64,000 nucleotides of DNA from Anisakis pegreffii (GCA_035041965.1 JAPYMA010001053.1:1-64000), one strand, 5' to 3'; shown: positions 11,062 to 24,907, counted from the first letter of the stretch. Numbers and translations are program-made. Notes: generated by a model not told the origin, from the letters alone.

Positions 11062-12120
11062 CGTTCCAACGAAATCAATCCTCTCTCGTCACAGAACTTC
11101 ACACGTGCAATTTCACCACCGTTGTTTGCTGTGTTCTAGCATTCATTATAGTTTACACGCCCATAGGCAATCATCTTTACCGAATTATTTTATATGGGTC
11201 CTTGGAAGGCTCAATTGTTTATAAAATTTTTGGACGTGAACGACGTTCCCCCACTTTTTGTTGTAACTATTGTACGAGGTGAGTGATGAGCACAGAACTT
11301 CGATTAGTTTCAATACAACAGATATGATTATTTCCTTATCAGTGTTCTACTAGAAACAACTACACACGGACACAGCACTGGAAAGAAAGCATAAAAAATT
11401 CGCTTTCGAAAGTTACGACTAAACGAATTCATCAGTCAGCGAAGAAAATGCAGTTGAATATATTTACTGCGAATGGAAAACAACAAAATAACAAAGAACA
11501 ATCACAAACGTTTTCAATAAAGTAAAATAAATGAGGATAATCAATGTACTAAAATATCAAAAACGAATCCTTCATAGAACTGGTCGAGAACTCCTTCACA
11601 GCTCTGTTTTTTAGCTGATGGATTCATTCTACATTATTTCATCGAGCTGCATATTCAGAAGGGTTAGCGCAACATTCGTATCAATGAAAAAATAGACGGG
11701 TAACTTGTTCAGGTATCCATTATTAAATTTAACTTTTCTTTTTGTTCAAACTTTTGTTCAAAGCAAACATGAAAAACGACAAATAATCGGAAAACGCGTG
11801 ATGAAAACTGACGAATGAAACGAACAGAAATGTTCGACTGATGTATAAAGAATTTTCGGTAAACTTTCATGACAACTATGAACGAAAGTTTCAAAATTGA
11901 GGCAATATAGCAATAAAATCCAGAAGTAACGTACATGAACTATTCATATCGCATTCAACAACATGAAATTAGGCTCGTTATATAAACATAATTGTAAACT
12001 AGTGACAACAGTGATAAAAAATGATAACAACAATAGTATATAGACAATTATTACAACACGTCATGAGACCATTCGAACGGATAACAATTGATTCATATGC
12101 TTTCATTCCTTTACCATCGA
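11062..12120. other. Spacer between LIPT1 and SNRNP40
   Basis: About 1.06 kb of AT-rich DNA between the SNRNP40 stop and the LIPT1 start. No exon, RNA gene or repeat is recognised. Confidence 0.6.
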
Positions 12121-15004
12121 TTAAACTTCAAGCTCACCCAAATAAATCTTCTTGTCACTGCCGGCCGAAAGTACTGAAATTAAAGGAGTTATAAAATGAG
12201 ACGAACATCGCAACATTTGGTAATACACAGAATAAAGTAACAAGCCCAATATATCATAAATGCGGTACTAAACCTTTTTAAATATGGAACGAGACTGTAT
12301 CAAAAAAAAGATAACGCCAGCCTAAAGGTAATATCAGCCTGTTTCAAGTTACATCACTGTATCATGCCCCATTTTCTTCGGAATAATCTCATTTCATAAT
12401 GTAAGCTATAATAATTGAGTTGTTCGCCTGATGAGTTCATCAAACTAATCAGTGCGAACAACAGCAGATAACGACTAACATATCGGTTCGTTTGGATGGA
12501 AATCACTCGCATTCACCGATCCTTGATGTCCAGGTAATTTATAGAGAATGCGACGTGAGGACACCTCCCAGACATACACATAACGATCGCTCGATCCACA
12601 CGTTATCCTACGCTCATCCGGTGACCACGCACACTTCAGTAAATTCTTCAAAGCATTTGTCGATATTTTGAAGTACGGACAAAATTAGAAAACTGCTTCT
12701 CTTCAAATGTTACTCAACAAACGCGTCATTAACTCTGGTTTAGAAGGTAGTATAAATTATAATTGAACAAACGACGAACAAAACCTTTTCAAAATTATGT
12801 TGATGACCACCAAACGATTTGATGCATCGTTGCTCTGGTGCATACGGTCGAATATCCCACATTCTAGCTAAAAATTTTCATTTTGTGCATAGCGTAATAA
12901 TATTTTGTGGATGGCGAAAATAACATCCGAAATATTCGTCCAACTGACAAACTTTTCATGGAAAAGTAAGAAATCAGGATGATAAAGCATCTCTCCGAAA
13001 CAAACCCGAGCAGTCCATCGCGTTTGATAATAAATAATTTCCAGAAGGACTGAGTGATAAAGAGGTTATTGTATCTGTATGACCACGCATCACGTGGCTC
13101 AATGTTTGTCTTCTCAAATCCCACACCTCAAATTATAAGACATGTACATTTCATTAGTTACAATCCGTGAATACCTTTAATTTCGGCAAAGCTCTTCACT
13201 GGATATCTATTTCGCCGACACATTTTACACACATGATATGTAAAGAAAACTAACAACCCCTTAAAACTGTAAAAACAACTCGATATTTCTTGTTCAGTCC
13301 ATAATTCAATTGTTACTCGACGCAAATGTTACTCGACAATTCTTCTTTATATGAATATAAATCGCTGACAAACCTTAATATCATTCTCGATGCCTCCACC
13401 AAAAACTTGCTCAGCGGTGTCGTCGAACGAAACGGCAGTTATCTGATAGGTACTTGGCAATGTGGCTAATGGATCCTTTTTACGTATATCATGAACCTTA
13501 ACAATAATCATCAGTAGACAACATCCGATGAATTCTGAATCCACTTTCTCATAATCAATCCATCTATGTCAGATAATATCTGTGAACACTGAAGATGTGT
13601 TAGGATATTTTAAAAATTCAAAGTTTCCGAGGTGAAGCAATATTTTTGGTTTACTTCCACCGGGAAGGGCAATAATTTGAATCGAACGCATCAGAAATGA
13701 TGTGAAAGGATGTTCATTAAAAGATACCATGATAGTTCCATCGTCGGATCCACTACAAACTAGCTGTGGTCCACGTCTTGCCGGATAGCAGCTATTAACA
13801 ATATCTTTATGGGATTTGAACTTACGAATGCACACACCTGTCTCCATATCCCATACACGAACCGTTTTATCGGTGGACGCAGAGAATAAGTAACTGAAGT
13901 TAATTATTGGAACTTTATTATTATTAATCTTAATGTGAATATTACAAGTATTACTTATCACTGAACGAACCACTACTGTGCTTAATATTTCAAAAACTAC
14001 TCGACGAGCTATTTCCTACCAACGTTCAGCACTCATCTTCAAGTCTGATCTCACTGAAACGAATAAACGGCAAACTAATCATCTTCCCACTTATTACGAG
14101 ATCGAAATGAACGTCTGCACGTCAAAACAGTATTAATTCATACAAACAAGTCAGCTATCGCATGCAAATGGTGAAGGTGGATAAGAAAAATTGCTATTAA
14201 CTCACCCTGAATCGGAACTGAAATGAATATCCATAATCGCACCAATATGGCCTTTCAGCACCGAAAAGTTTTCGCAATCTCCATACACATTCCAAAGGAC
14301 TACAAAAAAGTGTCTTAATGTTGTTAACGGACAATTCAACAAAGACAGTTCGTAGTAACTACAAGTAAAATGCTCATTGAATGATAGCATAGTGGAAGCA
14401 AAGCTTACTCGGCCTCTTCGACAGAGACAATCGGCTTTCGCGGAAACCGATATTTTTTGAGATCTTTGATGTCCATTTTGGGGCAGTCATAGGGCAAACA
14501 AATAACTGCAGAAACAATAAGAGAAACTAACAAATTTTCATATCGAATCCAGCGGATGCAAGACAAGTACCATCTGGACTGAACTTTGCAGTGTATATTT
14601 CACCTTCATGTCCACTTAACAGCATTATTGGCGCTTTTAAATTGGATGTTCTTGAGTGCAACCTTTGTTGTGGTTCACTGCTTGGCAGAACATCTCGACG
14701 AGGTCGTTTGGGCCCTGAAAAAGCAAATATCAGTCATTTGCACATTGAACCTAAACACTCCGAAAAATGCGACGATGTGACGCCATCAAAAAACCGGCTT
14801 TTTTCATTGGAAATATCCGGTGATCAGTTCCTCAATCAAATGAATAATTAGTTTGACACAATTACGAAATACGTAGGAAATTACAACAAATTTGATATCA
14901 TTTGCATGCTAGCGTAATGCACTGAACGGAAGGAAGAAAGACATACCCATCGTCGGCAGAAGCGATAAGGGTAATGCAGGACGTTTGAAGAAGTCACCTT
15001 GCAT
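12121..15004 (-). CDS. SNRNP40: U5 snRNP 40 kDa WD40-repeat protein
   Basis: Spliceosomal U5 snRNP subunit (Prp8-binding WD40 protein), nuclear. Nine exons: 14947-15004, 14532-14714, 14206-14299, 13728-13893, 13374-13496, 13006-13126, 12785-12867, 12480-12645, 12121-12173; 348 residues, close to human (357). The start MQGDFFKRPALPLSLLP is followed by KAPIMLLSGHEGEIYTAKF and then seven WD40 repeats. Highly conserved landmarks are FLWNVYGDCENF, LFSASTDKTVRVWD, VNSCYPARRGPQLVCSGSDD, GGGIENDIKVWDLRR, GGHQHNFEKNLLKCAWSPD and YKLPGHQGSVN. All intron phases agree. In repeat 3 the usual WD reads VHDIRKK, so Trp is replaced by His. Between exons 2 and 3 lies an unexplained open block (14409-14505). 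Confidence 0.96.
14409..14505 (-). other. Unassigned open frame inside SNRNP40 intron 2
   Basis: The block starts after a good acceptor (TTTCTGCAG) and encodes a coding-like stretch containing PYDCPKMDIKDLKKYRF and then KPIVSVEEAE. It meets GAGTAAGC, which is both an in-frame stop and a possible donor. It cannot be inserted into SNRNP40 without breaking the WD40 frame. It may be an alternative exon giving a truncated product, a relic, or chance; I do not recognise it. Confidence 0.35.
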
Positions 15005-15753
15005 TGTGATCGATTGTTCCTTTTACTTATTTCTAAAACACGAAAAAAAAATTACTCAATTGAAACTAAAATCAAGCACTGCTTGATAATGCATAACACT
15101 CAAATAGCAAAAATTGTTTGAGTGTTATGTTGGCTCATTTCCCATCAGCATCCGTGAAGTGAAAACCGATATGCTTCATATTTCGTTTCGTGTTCAGCAG
15201 GCGCTGAGCAAGATCACTTGTCGACATTGAAATTACGAGCAGCGAGCATCATCTTCACAATTAATCGCCAAAAAAATAAGTGGAGTTTCCAGAGTCACCA
15301 ACAAAAAAAAAAGAATTCTTCGCAAAAAAGTTGAAACAAAATATTAGACATCGTCACGACCATACGATAGAATTGGAACCGATTACACAAACTGAATGAA
15401 ATTTTTTAATTGGAATTAAGAATGAGCGTTTCAAAACAAAAAACACCACACATTCAATAACAAAACAATTATTATTATAATTCATCCATAACGATCACTT
15501 ATATTACAATCAACGTCATCTTGCATTTCCAAAAAACACCAAATTATTTTTCTTATGATCAGCGTGTTCAGCATCGAATTCGCTGACAATTCATACGCAT
15601 CATATAATGCAGTTCAATTTCTAGACATTGTCGTACGAGAAGGGAATTACTACATACTTTCAAGCGATGTGTACAGAACTGAGATAAATTCTTGAATGGA
15701 ATGAAGTACACCAATACAAGAAACAATGAGTGGAAAAGTTGACAGAATGCAAA
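15005..15753. other. Spacer between SNRNP40 and NOSIP
   Basis: About 750 bp of AT-rich DNA between the NOSIP stop and the SNRNP40 start. Apart from the hairpin at 15092-15129 nothing is recognised. Confidence 0.6.
15092..15129. repeat. Perfect hairpin just upstream of SNRNP40
   Basis: CATAACACTCAAA (15092-15104) pairs perfectly with TTTGAGTGTTATG (15117-15129) around a 12-nt loop, about 90 bp upstream of the SNRNP40 start codon. Confidence 0.7.
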
Positions 15754-18337
15754 TTACTGCAGTTCAAGTTGTGGTCTGACCAATTTCGCTTTCACTTCAT
15801 TCGTTGCCGCGAAACCTACAAATTCAGCAATCATCATTACCAATTCATTATCACCTAAATTCCACGTCTTCATTTTCCAATCGCACTTATGAAAGAGCTA
15901 TGCAATTATCAAATTTCAACCACCAGATGTGTCAAAAAGCTCAATGTTACATTATCGATAACCATGTAATGAGCCCTAAACAAAACTTTGTGGATGGACT
16001 GTTTGCTGGGAAGAATTATTATCTGATGCAAAATGAAAAAGTGAATGAAAACTGCTGAATCAAAATGACCAAAAGCAAAAATAACAAACCTGTACCACCA
16101 CGTTGTAACTCAATAATATCGCTTTCTTCTAGTTTCATTCCATTGATTGGATCAATCATATCCTTACGAATTATCTTCTCTACGCAATTCATCGTGACCA
16201 CTGACTGACTGCAAACAACATTCTTTGACACTGGTGTTTGATCTTAACCTCATAATCCCCTGCTGTATGCAAATATTCCCAACTTCAACGGCCCCACAAA
16301 GAAACGATTAAAAAAGGCCAAACCTCGTTTTCAAATAAGCACACCGAGTTGTGTTAGTAAGTGCATCGTGTGTGACAGGACACATATATCGAATTTTCTT
16401 CGCAACTATCGACTTCGGTTCATCATCATCATCCGGAATTCTTGTGAACTTGACCGGCATCAGTTCTTTGATTTTCAACGGCTGGCCGGACATTGGACAG
16501 AACACTCGTTGGTCCTTTGTAATTTGATAGGGATAAATAACTTCACAAAACAATCGATCACTTCAATGGCACATTCAATTCACATGCAAACGAAAACAAT
16601 TACATGAATTTTGAATACTGATCGAACTAAATAAAAAATGAACAAGGAATGAAAGAAATCAAATATTTGAAAGGCACACAAAATAACACGGCAAGCATAT
16701 TGATGATACGTACAGGTTTCTGCAACTTTGCCTCTTCGGCAGTTGGGTTCAGCTGAGGGACCCAAAAACTGGGATTTTCTTTAGCTTTACTACCAGCCAC
16801 ATTCGAAATACTCGTGCCATCGGCTTTCTTTTTAACCATCAGTTCATCAATTTCATCTGAAGCATGCCTCTTCCTACCGATCTATAAATTGCATTCACGA
16901 ATTTCACTTGAAACTAACAACTAAAACTGAACATCACACAAGATATCGACTTATAAGTGACATACTCATAGAACAGACAATGAAATATTGTTGCTGAAGG
17001 TGAAATCACACAGAAATTTTGGTGATAATTCAAAGGAATCATAAAATCTGATAAAAGAACGAACATTACTGCCAGAAGCGGTGGCACCAGCGGACGTGGT
17101 TGGTGTGCTTTGATCGTCGACATTGGAACGTATAGCTGGATGTGTGGGCGTTGCTTCACAAATCATAAACTTTTTCACTTTTATTTCTTCGTTTAGCTTC
17201 TTCGACTAAAATTCATCACCACTTCTCAAACAGCAAACAATATTTTGAAGTGGATCACGAACAATTTCATTGCAATATCAATGCCACCTTGATAAAACGA
17301 GTAAAGTTTTATGAGATCATAACGGAACAAGAAATGAAAACTTCGAACATAATCAAGAGGAGCACTAACTTCTTGCGCTTCTTTCTCATCCCTTTTGCAC
17401 TGCTTTTCCCATTCTTTCAGCTTACGCACATTTTCTTTTTTTTGTTTCAAGTAATATTCTAGCACCGCTTCACGATCGAATATGTATCCATGTGGAGATA
17501 TGAGAGGATCTCTGTGAAATTCGGTTCTTTAAAAGATGATTAATCGGACTGGTCAATAGGTCGTCTGCCTACATTGTTTAAATCGCGGCATTACGCGCTT
17601 AACTCATTATTGAAAGAAATTATATGTGCTCACCCCTCGCTTCAACAGACTAAAAGGAAAAGGTTGATTCGATAAAGCCGACTACCCGCTGAATCGAGGA
17701 ATATGCAAGTTCGGTATATCGTTCTCCAATAGTGAGGATAGAATATGAAAGACTATTGCATCATCGATTTATAATTCTACCAAAAACATAAGTAATTTTA
17801 TCTAAAAGTGATGCAGAATCAATGAGAACTTTGATTTCGCCCTTGCGATTTACACAATTATTCGCCTAGCTAAAAAGGAAAAAGACCTAATACAAGGTAA
17901 TGAAACATTACAATTGTCGAAAACTAATCGGCGATTGAATAAATTTGAAAAAGTTTCATCTTTACTGCGAGCAGATTTCAAAATGAAAAAAATTAATTCA
18001 GTTCATGCAGATTTCCTCAGTTGCGTCCAATGCACGTTGAGTTGAGGCATGAATCTATTTCTACACATTGTTTAAGTTCGTTAAAACGAACGTAATGTTG
18101 CATACGGCTGGACTGCAACGATAATCAGATAATCGCAATACGGAAAAGTGATTTAGTGCAGAGAAAACTTACTTACCGACACGGTTGAAGAGTGATAGAG
18201 CAGCAGTCAAATTCTTTAATGGAATCAGCTCCAAGTCGTTCATGTAAAGTGCCATACCCGGATTGCCTTGCATCCTTCTTTCGTTCCGAATACGAATAGA
18301 CAGCTGATGCCGTCGAGTTTTTACCGTGGCGCGTCAT
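15754..18337 (-). CDS. NOSIP: Nitric oxide synthase-interacting protein homologue
   Basis: U-box/RING-like E3 ligase family protein; human NOSIP is also found in spliceosomes. Seven exons: 18177-18337, 17370-17511, 17065-17205, 16714-16881, 16324-16514, 16090-16208, 15754-15815; 327 residues (human 301). The start MTRHGKNSTASAVYSYSER is the family signature. The modified RING runs from EFDCCSITLQPCRDPLISP to DREAVLEYYLKQKKE, with a charged helix after it. A Ser/Thr-rich linker with lysines fills the middle (about 101-205). Then come NPSFWVPQLNPTAEE, the second half-domain FCPMSGQPLKIKELMPVKF with YMCPVTHDALTN, and CVEKIIRKDMIDPINGMKL with LQRGGTGFA at the end. Frame and phase agree across all junctions. 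Nematodes may lack a NOS partner, so a splicing or ubiquitin role is more likely; that is inference. Confidence 0.96.
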
Positions 18338-21300
18338 TCCTTGTCCTACGTTAAGGATAATGATTCAATAATTAAGCGCACAAATATCATGTATAGGTCT
18401 ATGTTCTATCGAGAAAACGTGCTACATCCATATGAGAACGTGTGTTATATTCTGATTTCTCCTTGACTACGTCAAATCGCAAATCGCGTGGCTGCCTAAC
18501 CGGAATGTTCATAAAAGTCAAAATAACCGAAATACAAAAGTCGATTCATGAAAGCTCAGCATAAGGGAACAAGTGGAAGTAAAAAATTGCATAAACGGAT
18601 AAATAAAAAAGACATGTAAATGGATGAAAAATGGATGAAACGGATAAATAGATAAAAAAGATAGGTAAATGCCACAAGTGTTAAGCTGTAGTAATATTCA
18701 GTCCGGTTATACTTGAATCACTGCCAATCTTCTTAAGTGCATTTGAGCAATGTTTTGAAAGGGAATCGGACAAGAGCGGTGTAGCCTGGTGGGTAGTGTA
18801 GAGTGATAGGCCAGTGTAGACGTTGGGGAGGGGGGTGCTATTTGCGCGGGGAAAGGACGGGTGCTATCTTGACTATAAACGAGCACATCGCCAAAATGTA
18901 GAGCATCGATTCTAGTTGCTGAGATCTCGTTCAACGACTAGCTGAAATATTTACGATTTCAACAAAATATTGCGTTTAGAAAAAATGCAAGAGCTAGTGC
19001 AGATAATATTGAAAGTTTGCGCATCTTTGGAAGCATAAGAAAGTGGTTATGAATAACACTGAGAGAATAGAGAGCAATAAGAGTGCATTAGAATAAATAA
19101 ACAAGAGCCATTCACTTTATCCTGTGTTCAGGAAATGTCAGTGTTACCCAGACAACTTGAATCAGTAATAGATTTCTAAGAAGGCATCAATTAATTCCTT
19201 CGTTTCGTATTCACCAATGCACTCCCAGTCATTTAGATTCTCCTTTGCATACCAAGTTAAAAGATAAATAATTGAGACTAGTCCGGCTATAGACAAACCA
19301 AATGAGAGAATAATTGATGTCATCGAATTCTTGCAGTAAATCGAAAATTAGCGTTGAATAATTGGCTAGAATGATGACGCTGAGTGAGTTGAAATTTAGA
19401 AGGAACGATTATTCGTATGGAAAATTTGATATGCATTTAAATGTGATACATTCGAATCAAAATGCACAGTTGATACTGCACTCTCGGGTAGATACCACAA
19501 TCGTCTATTCGAATGCTCCCTGTTCGCATACATGTCGTTCGTCAGCTTAATCAAGTTTCCCTCTTCAACGTCAATGCAATTTTGATTTCTTTTGCATCCA
19601 TTCTAAAACCAGAAATTATTCGCTATTGATGAGTTCTATTCAGTGATACAGTGTTACACGGTATTGAAAAATGCTGATCAGACGGTCTCGATAATTTGAA
19701 ATTTTTGCAGATAATAATCGAAAGTGGAATACTTACGAGATGTTGATGTTTTCGAATATATTTCTTCACATAAAGTAGTTCATATAAGATTTAGTTCAGC
19801 GCTGAATTGAAAACGAACGAAAGAACATATTTATGTATAGGCAACAGGAAACAAAATCACGCAATTCAAAGCCCATTCAACGCTTATTTTAGTTTATTTT
19901 TTGAATATTTGAATGCTTAATGAGTTGTCACTCACATACATCGTCGTTCATAACTTCAGTATTAACACGGCTACAAATCATCATATTGCAATCAATTGTT
20001 CCGCTTGTTAAACCTATCTATGCGCCGACGTTCAAACTGTGCATCTTCTGTATGATGCCATTGAATTTCGGATTGAAGAGTAGGAGAAAATGATGCTCGT
20101 GTGATGGTAAAAATGCACAATTTGAACGTCTTCAGGAAGTATCTCGATTATTTCATCAGGATGCGCTTAACTTTTCCTAGTGGACTAAAAATACATATGT
20201 ATGGAAAAAAGCAAAATTCTGCATTCGAAAAAGAGTGTGGAGTCATGAAATCAAAGATTTGTAAATAGCCTGGAACCAATCCGAAACTGGAACAACCGAG
20301 TCAGAGTTTCAGATTTATTTTGCCCGATTCTTTGGATGCTTAAGCATACGTCAGTAGCATCATCACAAGAATTGCAGTAGGAATGAGAAAACTGTTTGGA
20401 TCATTGCCTTCGTGACGCAGCGAATAGTTGCGCCTTTCGAAAATTCAAAACATTGCTTCTTACACCCCAGATGAGCATTTCCTGGTACAAGTTCACGAAC
20501 ACTTGTTTGACAAGTCGCTTTCAATTTCCTCCCGTAATACTGGCTTCTCTTATGATGAGATCTCAACTGTGTCTCTAAATGATAATTGTCGCATGTTTAA
20601 TATCATAATCATCCAGTGATATTAAAGCTATTTGAACACATTGCAACAAGTGAAACCGACTTCAAAAAAAGTGGATTTATCGCAATTCTAGATTATGTTA
20701 GGTTTCATAACATAATCATAGCATTAACATCCATAACATTTATGTTTCATAACATTCTAGATAATGTTATGATTATGTCACGTTTATGTTTCATTCAGTC
20801 CAAAATTGTGTTCGTGCTAGTTTCTCATCTATGCATCTTTCTCATCGATGCATAGTTTGTTAATTATGCAAAAAATCAGCTTCATATGTTCTTTTTTCAT
20901 TTTAATCAAATCCGCATTCAGTCACACTGACTATGAATTATTTTTCGAAACAGAAAGACTGAATTGGCGACCAATCCTTTAAATACAGTTTCAATGATTT
21001 TACGTGTATAAAACACTGAATGTGATTATTGCACGACATATTGACAATGTTAAGACCTAACTGCACATTAGATATGATGCATTTGTCCGTTCAGGGCCAT
21101 TTGAGCGCATCAAACGATATTCGAACGTTGTGTGTTGATTCATGCTAGGCTCTTTCTGTGCTTATGAATATACTAGTCAGTTTGGTTGGGGTTGTCGGAA
21201 ATTTCATCTTATCTTTACTTTTGCCTCATCCCGAATTCAGCACCTACATCTCACCGGTGATGAAAGAAAATAATTAGATGCACGCTCAAAACGAACACTT

Positions 21301-22162
21301 TATTCCACAGTAAACCACTCGCTCATGCGGAGGGTTGCGTAAGCGTCGCAATGAACGATAAGGAATTGGCTTAAGAAGTTGGGTTGCACTGATTCTTTTT
21401 TTTCTTCTGTTAGAAATGATTGGGTGGATTGTGCGAGAAATGGCAACTAGTAAATCGAGACATTTCTTAAACTCACAAAGACAATCTAGAGTATCAAAAC
21501 TCAGTTTGTATACGCAACGATGTGAGAGTGAAATCATGAGCATTTGAGTGAGTCAGTCTTGTGTTTTCAATTTCAAGTGCTTAAACTATCACAAAAGTGA
21601 AAACTCCAGTCCAAATGAAGAATAATTTCGTTCAATATTTCTAGTCAGTTTTTGATGAAGATGTTCAAATGATATTTTTTGGTGAAGTGGAGATGTGTTC
21701 GGTGGAAGTGGACATTATGAGAGAAATTCAATAGTAAGTAATGTTCCCTGAACGATAGATGATGTCTGATTCAAAATTCTATGAACTTCATTTGAAGATT
21801 GCAATTAAATTACAGGAATGATTGAAAATCTGTCGAATTCAGAAGCAAAAGACGTTGAGGTGAGAAAATAGCGAAGAGAATGGGGAGCGATAGATAGATG
21901 GATAAAGTTTTAAGGAATAATGCACTTCGATGACCACACCCTCGACTCGTTGAGTTTGCCGGCGATGGAGTGAACGGCAGAGGGGTGCTGCTTAGAGGCA
22001 TTTGTGGTGAGACATGAATCTGTCAACGTCTATTTGCAGTTCTTTATTCAACTTCCGAATAATTTGCGACTGAAGAAGTGCAGCGCTTGTGCCGTAGACA
22101 GCTATCGTTATTATTATTCACAAAGTGAAAACCTCATTACTGCGCTGTAATTATGACATTTT
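18338..22162. other. Gene-poor intergenic region
   Basis: No confident gene. An imperfect A-rich repeat (AAACGGATAAATA motif twice) lies at 18590-18675. A cluster of direct and inverted copies of ACATAATCATA and AACATTCTAGATAATG-like motifs lies at 20685-20790. A coding-like open frame on the plus strand at 20425-20619, including IASYTPDEHFLVQVHEHLF, has no recognised relatives or clear splice sites and is not called. Confidence 0.5.
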
Positions 22163-22306
22163 ATGAATGATTTAATTATGTGTAGTATGTCGGAGTTACT
22201 AACGATATTCTGCTCGATTAAAATCTTATACACAATCATTTTTTGCTCATTCACAATGCTACCTTCAATTAGCACATTTTATTTTGACGATAACGATTAT
22301 AATAAG
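22163..22306 (+). other. Candidate signal-peptide exon, possibly 5' exon of the Cys-loop receptor
   Basis: ATG followed by 48 codons with a long hydrophobic core (LLTIFCSIKILYTIIFCSF) and an acidic tail DDNDYNK, ending at a strong donor (AAG|GTAGGT) in phase 0. The first recognised receptor exon at 24908 also opens in phase 0, so direct joining is possible. Nothing else proves the connection. Confidence 0.35.
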
Positions 22307-24907
22307 GTAGGTTTTGATTTTGATTTCATTCGTGCAGTATTTTAATTTCTTTCATTCACTTTGATATATTCGTTCTTTCATCAGTATATTCTGTTACAAC
22401 TTGATAAGATTAAAAAGGCGGTGCAAGAATTATGCTCTTCTCAGTGTTTTAATCTTCCATTCCACAGCCCTTTTATCAGTGCTGATTCTGTGATTCTCTT
22501 GTCACTAAAATTTCTTCGCAAAAAACATATTGTACCAGTATGCAAGCGAAAAATACCATAAAATAACATATAGCGTATATTACGAGTCGGATAGGAAAGC
22601 GTTTCTTTGAAAAGATAAATTAAAAGTAATAATGGATCAAATTAAAAGCAATAATGGATCATATTTGGTCACATCTCATTCCTAGTTGAAATTGTGCGTA
22701 TCGTCATATAATGCAGTTGCTGAGAATTACACATTCAACGAAGGCTATAAGCGTAACGTTAAACTTATTAAATGTCATCTTCATAGTTAATTCACCATTA
22801 AAAAATCCGCTTCGAGAGGAATAATGCCGTTTTCTTTAGTGTGTGCACACATTCAGTATGACACTTCGGTTCTCCAACTTTCTAATTGCAATCTTCTATG
22901 ACTTAGAACATATCAAAAACCTCGACGACTGAAGAATTTCGTGAATGCGCCAACAGTTGAGAGCGAATTATCACGAAAGCGATTTCTGCGGATTAGAATT
23001 TCAAAGTGAAAAGATACTGCTGTGAAGTGGTTCAATGGATTTGTTTGAGATACTGGGAATTAATCGATTTGTTTGAATGAAGAATCTTTAATGAATATTT
23101 CACGCTTTAATTGGGCTAATAAGCATTTGCCTCAAAGTGACGATTCACACCGTAATAAATTGCTCACTTCTATTCATGACCATTACGGACGGTTTTTATC
23201 TGACATGATTCAAGTTGATTTGTTGCAGCAATTCAATTCTGATCCTCGCTTGTGGTTGCTGTTCTAAATATTGATCCTGTCTTAGCCTTGACCTAGGAGT
23301 AACAAATGGATTTTCCTCTGAAATGCTCGAATCAAAACATTTCCTGTTAGTTGATATGATCACTAGTTGACTAACAATAAGAGTTATTTTCAAATTGTTC
23401 TCTAATTCTCTCTAATCACTGCCTCGGAACAATTTTTTCCATATTGAAAGTGAACTTTTGATTTCTGAAATTTTGAGTGCTCCACTTCGTGCTCATTTGG
23501 TGATGACGTTGGAGTTTTTCCTATGCACCAGCGCATGAGGATTTATCGGTTTCATTAGCAGTCAGCACTCGTAAGTAATTTGTGATTCTATTAATTGAAC
23601 TTTCATTCAGTCAATTAAGGTCCTACATCATAACCAGATGCCTTACATCATTCGTCTGCTGTGATGATGATGCCAGCAGCATAAATGTTTTCATTGCAGT
23701 ACCAAAGTGGAAAGCTGTTCTGCTGATGATTAAGACTCAATACATTGTGCTGCGAATTCTATATTCTCAAATGTCTCGATTAAGTCCTTTTGATAGTGTT
23801 TAAAGCGGACACTTTTCTAAATATACCATTGATATTCTATGTTAGGAACAACCATCATCAGACGAATTGACGCTACAACATAAGTTTGCGGCGTTAATGA
23901 GTATTCACTGTGTTTGCTGTCTGCTATTGCGTTGAATGTATTGAAATGAGGCTGAACAAATGTTTATGGAGTAGGCGTTTAAAAATTGTTTCATGTTTGC
24001 ATGTTGTGCTTATCCAGATAAAATGGCCAGAACGACACCGACTCGTTTCTATCATTGTAAATGCCTAAAAACATTTCAATATTTCAAGGAAGTGAATGCG
24101 TTGAGTAATTGTATGTTGAATGCGTTCATCGTTCTATGCGTTCATCCATGTGCTGGAATTATCAGCCGATTGAAAAATATTGTACGGTTCGAACCTATCG
24201 TTTCTTGTCATATACTGAAACGCTTCCATAAAGATATCCAGTACTGAAATGCCTACCTACCTACGAATGAAAGACATATGAAAATTCGTCGACTTTTGCT
24301 GTGCTTCTGTGGATCGCTTCTCATTCGCATGCAACTTGAATGGCCTTATTAATTAGTCATGAAGTGGAAGGAATTAGTGGTCTTCCAACGGTAATGAAGA
24401 TGCTGATGTTTCTCTGGCATTTTCATTAGTATCAGTATTACCAAAACACAACCAATGGTTGAGAGGAAGGCCTCATGCAATTAGTATAAATAGTCGCTAT
24501 GACTAATTTACAACATCACGGTCTGTTCGATCGATCCTTTCAGAACGTCTAATGCACATAACCTCATTTGTACTGAACAATTTACTCAGATGCGATTATT
24601 GACGAATAGCGCTTCAAGAACAAAAATTGTAAAGGAGGTAAAATTCAAGAATGGATGCGTTAAAAATGAGGATGTAAAAGACAAATTGTACTGAATAAAT
24701 GGAAAGCGTATTTGAAATAATGCTGATGAAGTGCTATGTTGTTTGCGAGTGAATGCTGTGAGTAAAAGTGGTTTCATACAAGAAGTGCTGATTCATGTGT
24801 CATTCCAATGATGTATACCTACGAACAGATAAGACAGTGAATATGACAAGCTAGGGTGGTATCTCATATCTCTTTGCCTCAATATGCGATAAGTCGATAT
24901 TTTCAAG
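22307..24907. other. Region between candidate signal exon and receptor exon
   Basis: No confident exon. Two open stretches look mildly coding: plus strand 22386-22540 after a TTTCATCAG acceptor (QLDKIKKAVQELCSSQ), and plus strand 23092-23264 (NKLLTSIHDHYGRFLSDMIQ). Either could belong to the receptor 5' part, but no splice junction fits convincingly. Confidence 0.35.

Noticed and set aside
10776..11102. 108-codon minus-strand frame over LIPT1 exon 1
   Set aside because: The LIPT1 frame ([17 protein letters not shown]) in another register is the conserved one; the long frame is a read-through into the intron.
20363..20619. Three overlapping open frames on both strands near 20.4 kb
   Set aside because: One plus frame looks mildly coding but no splice sites, start context or family supports it.
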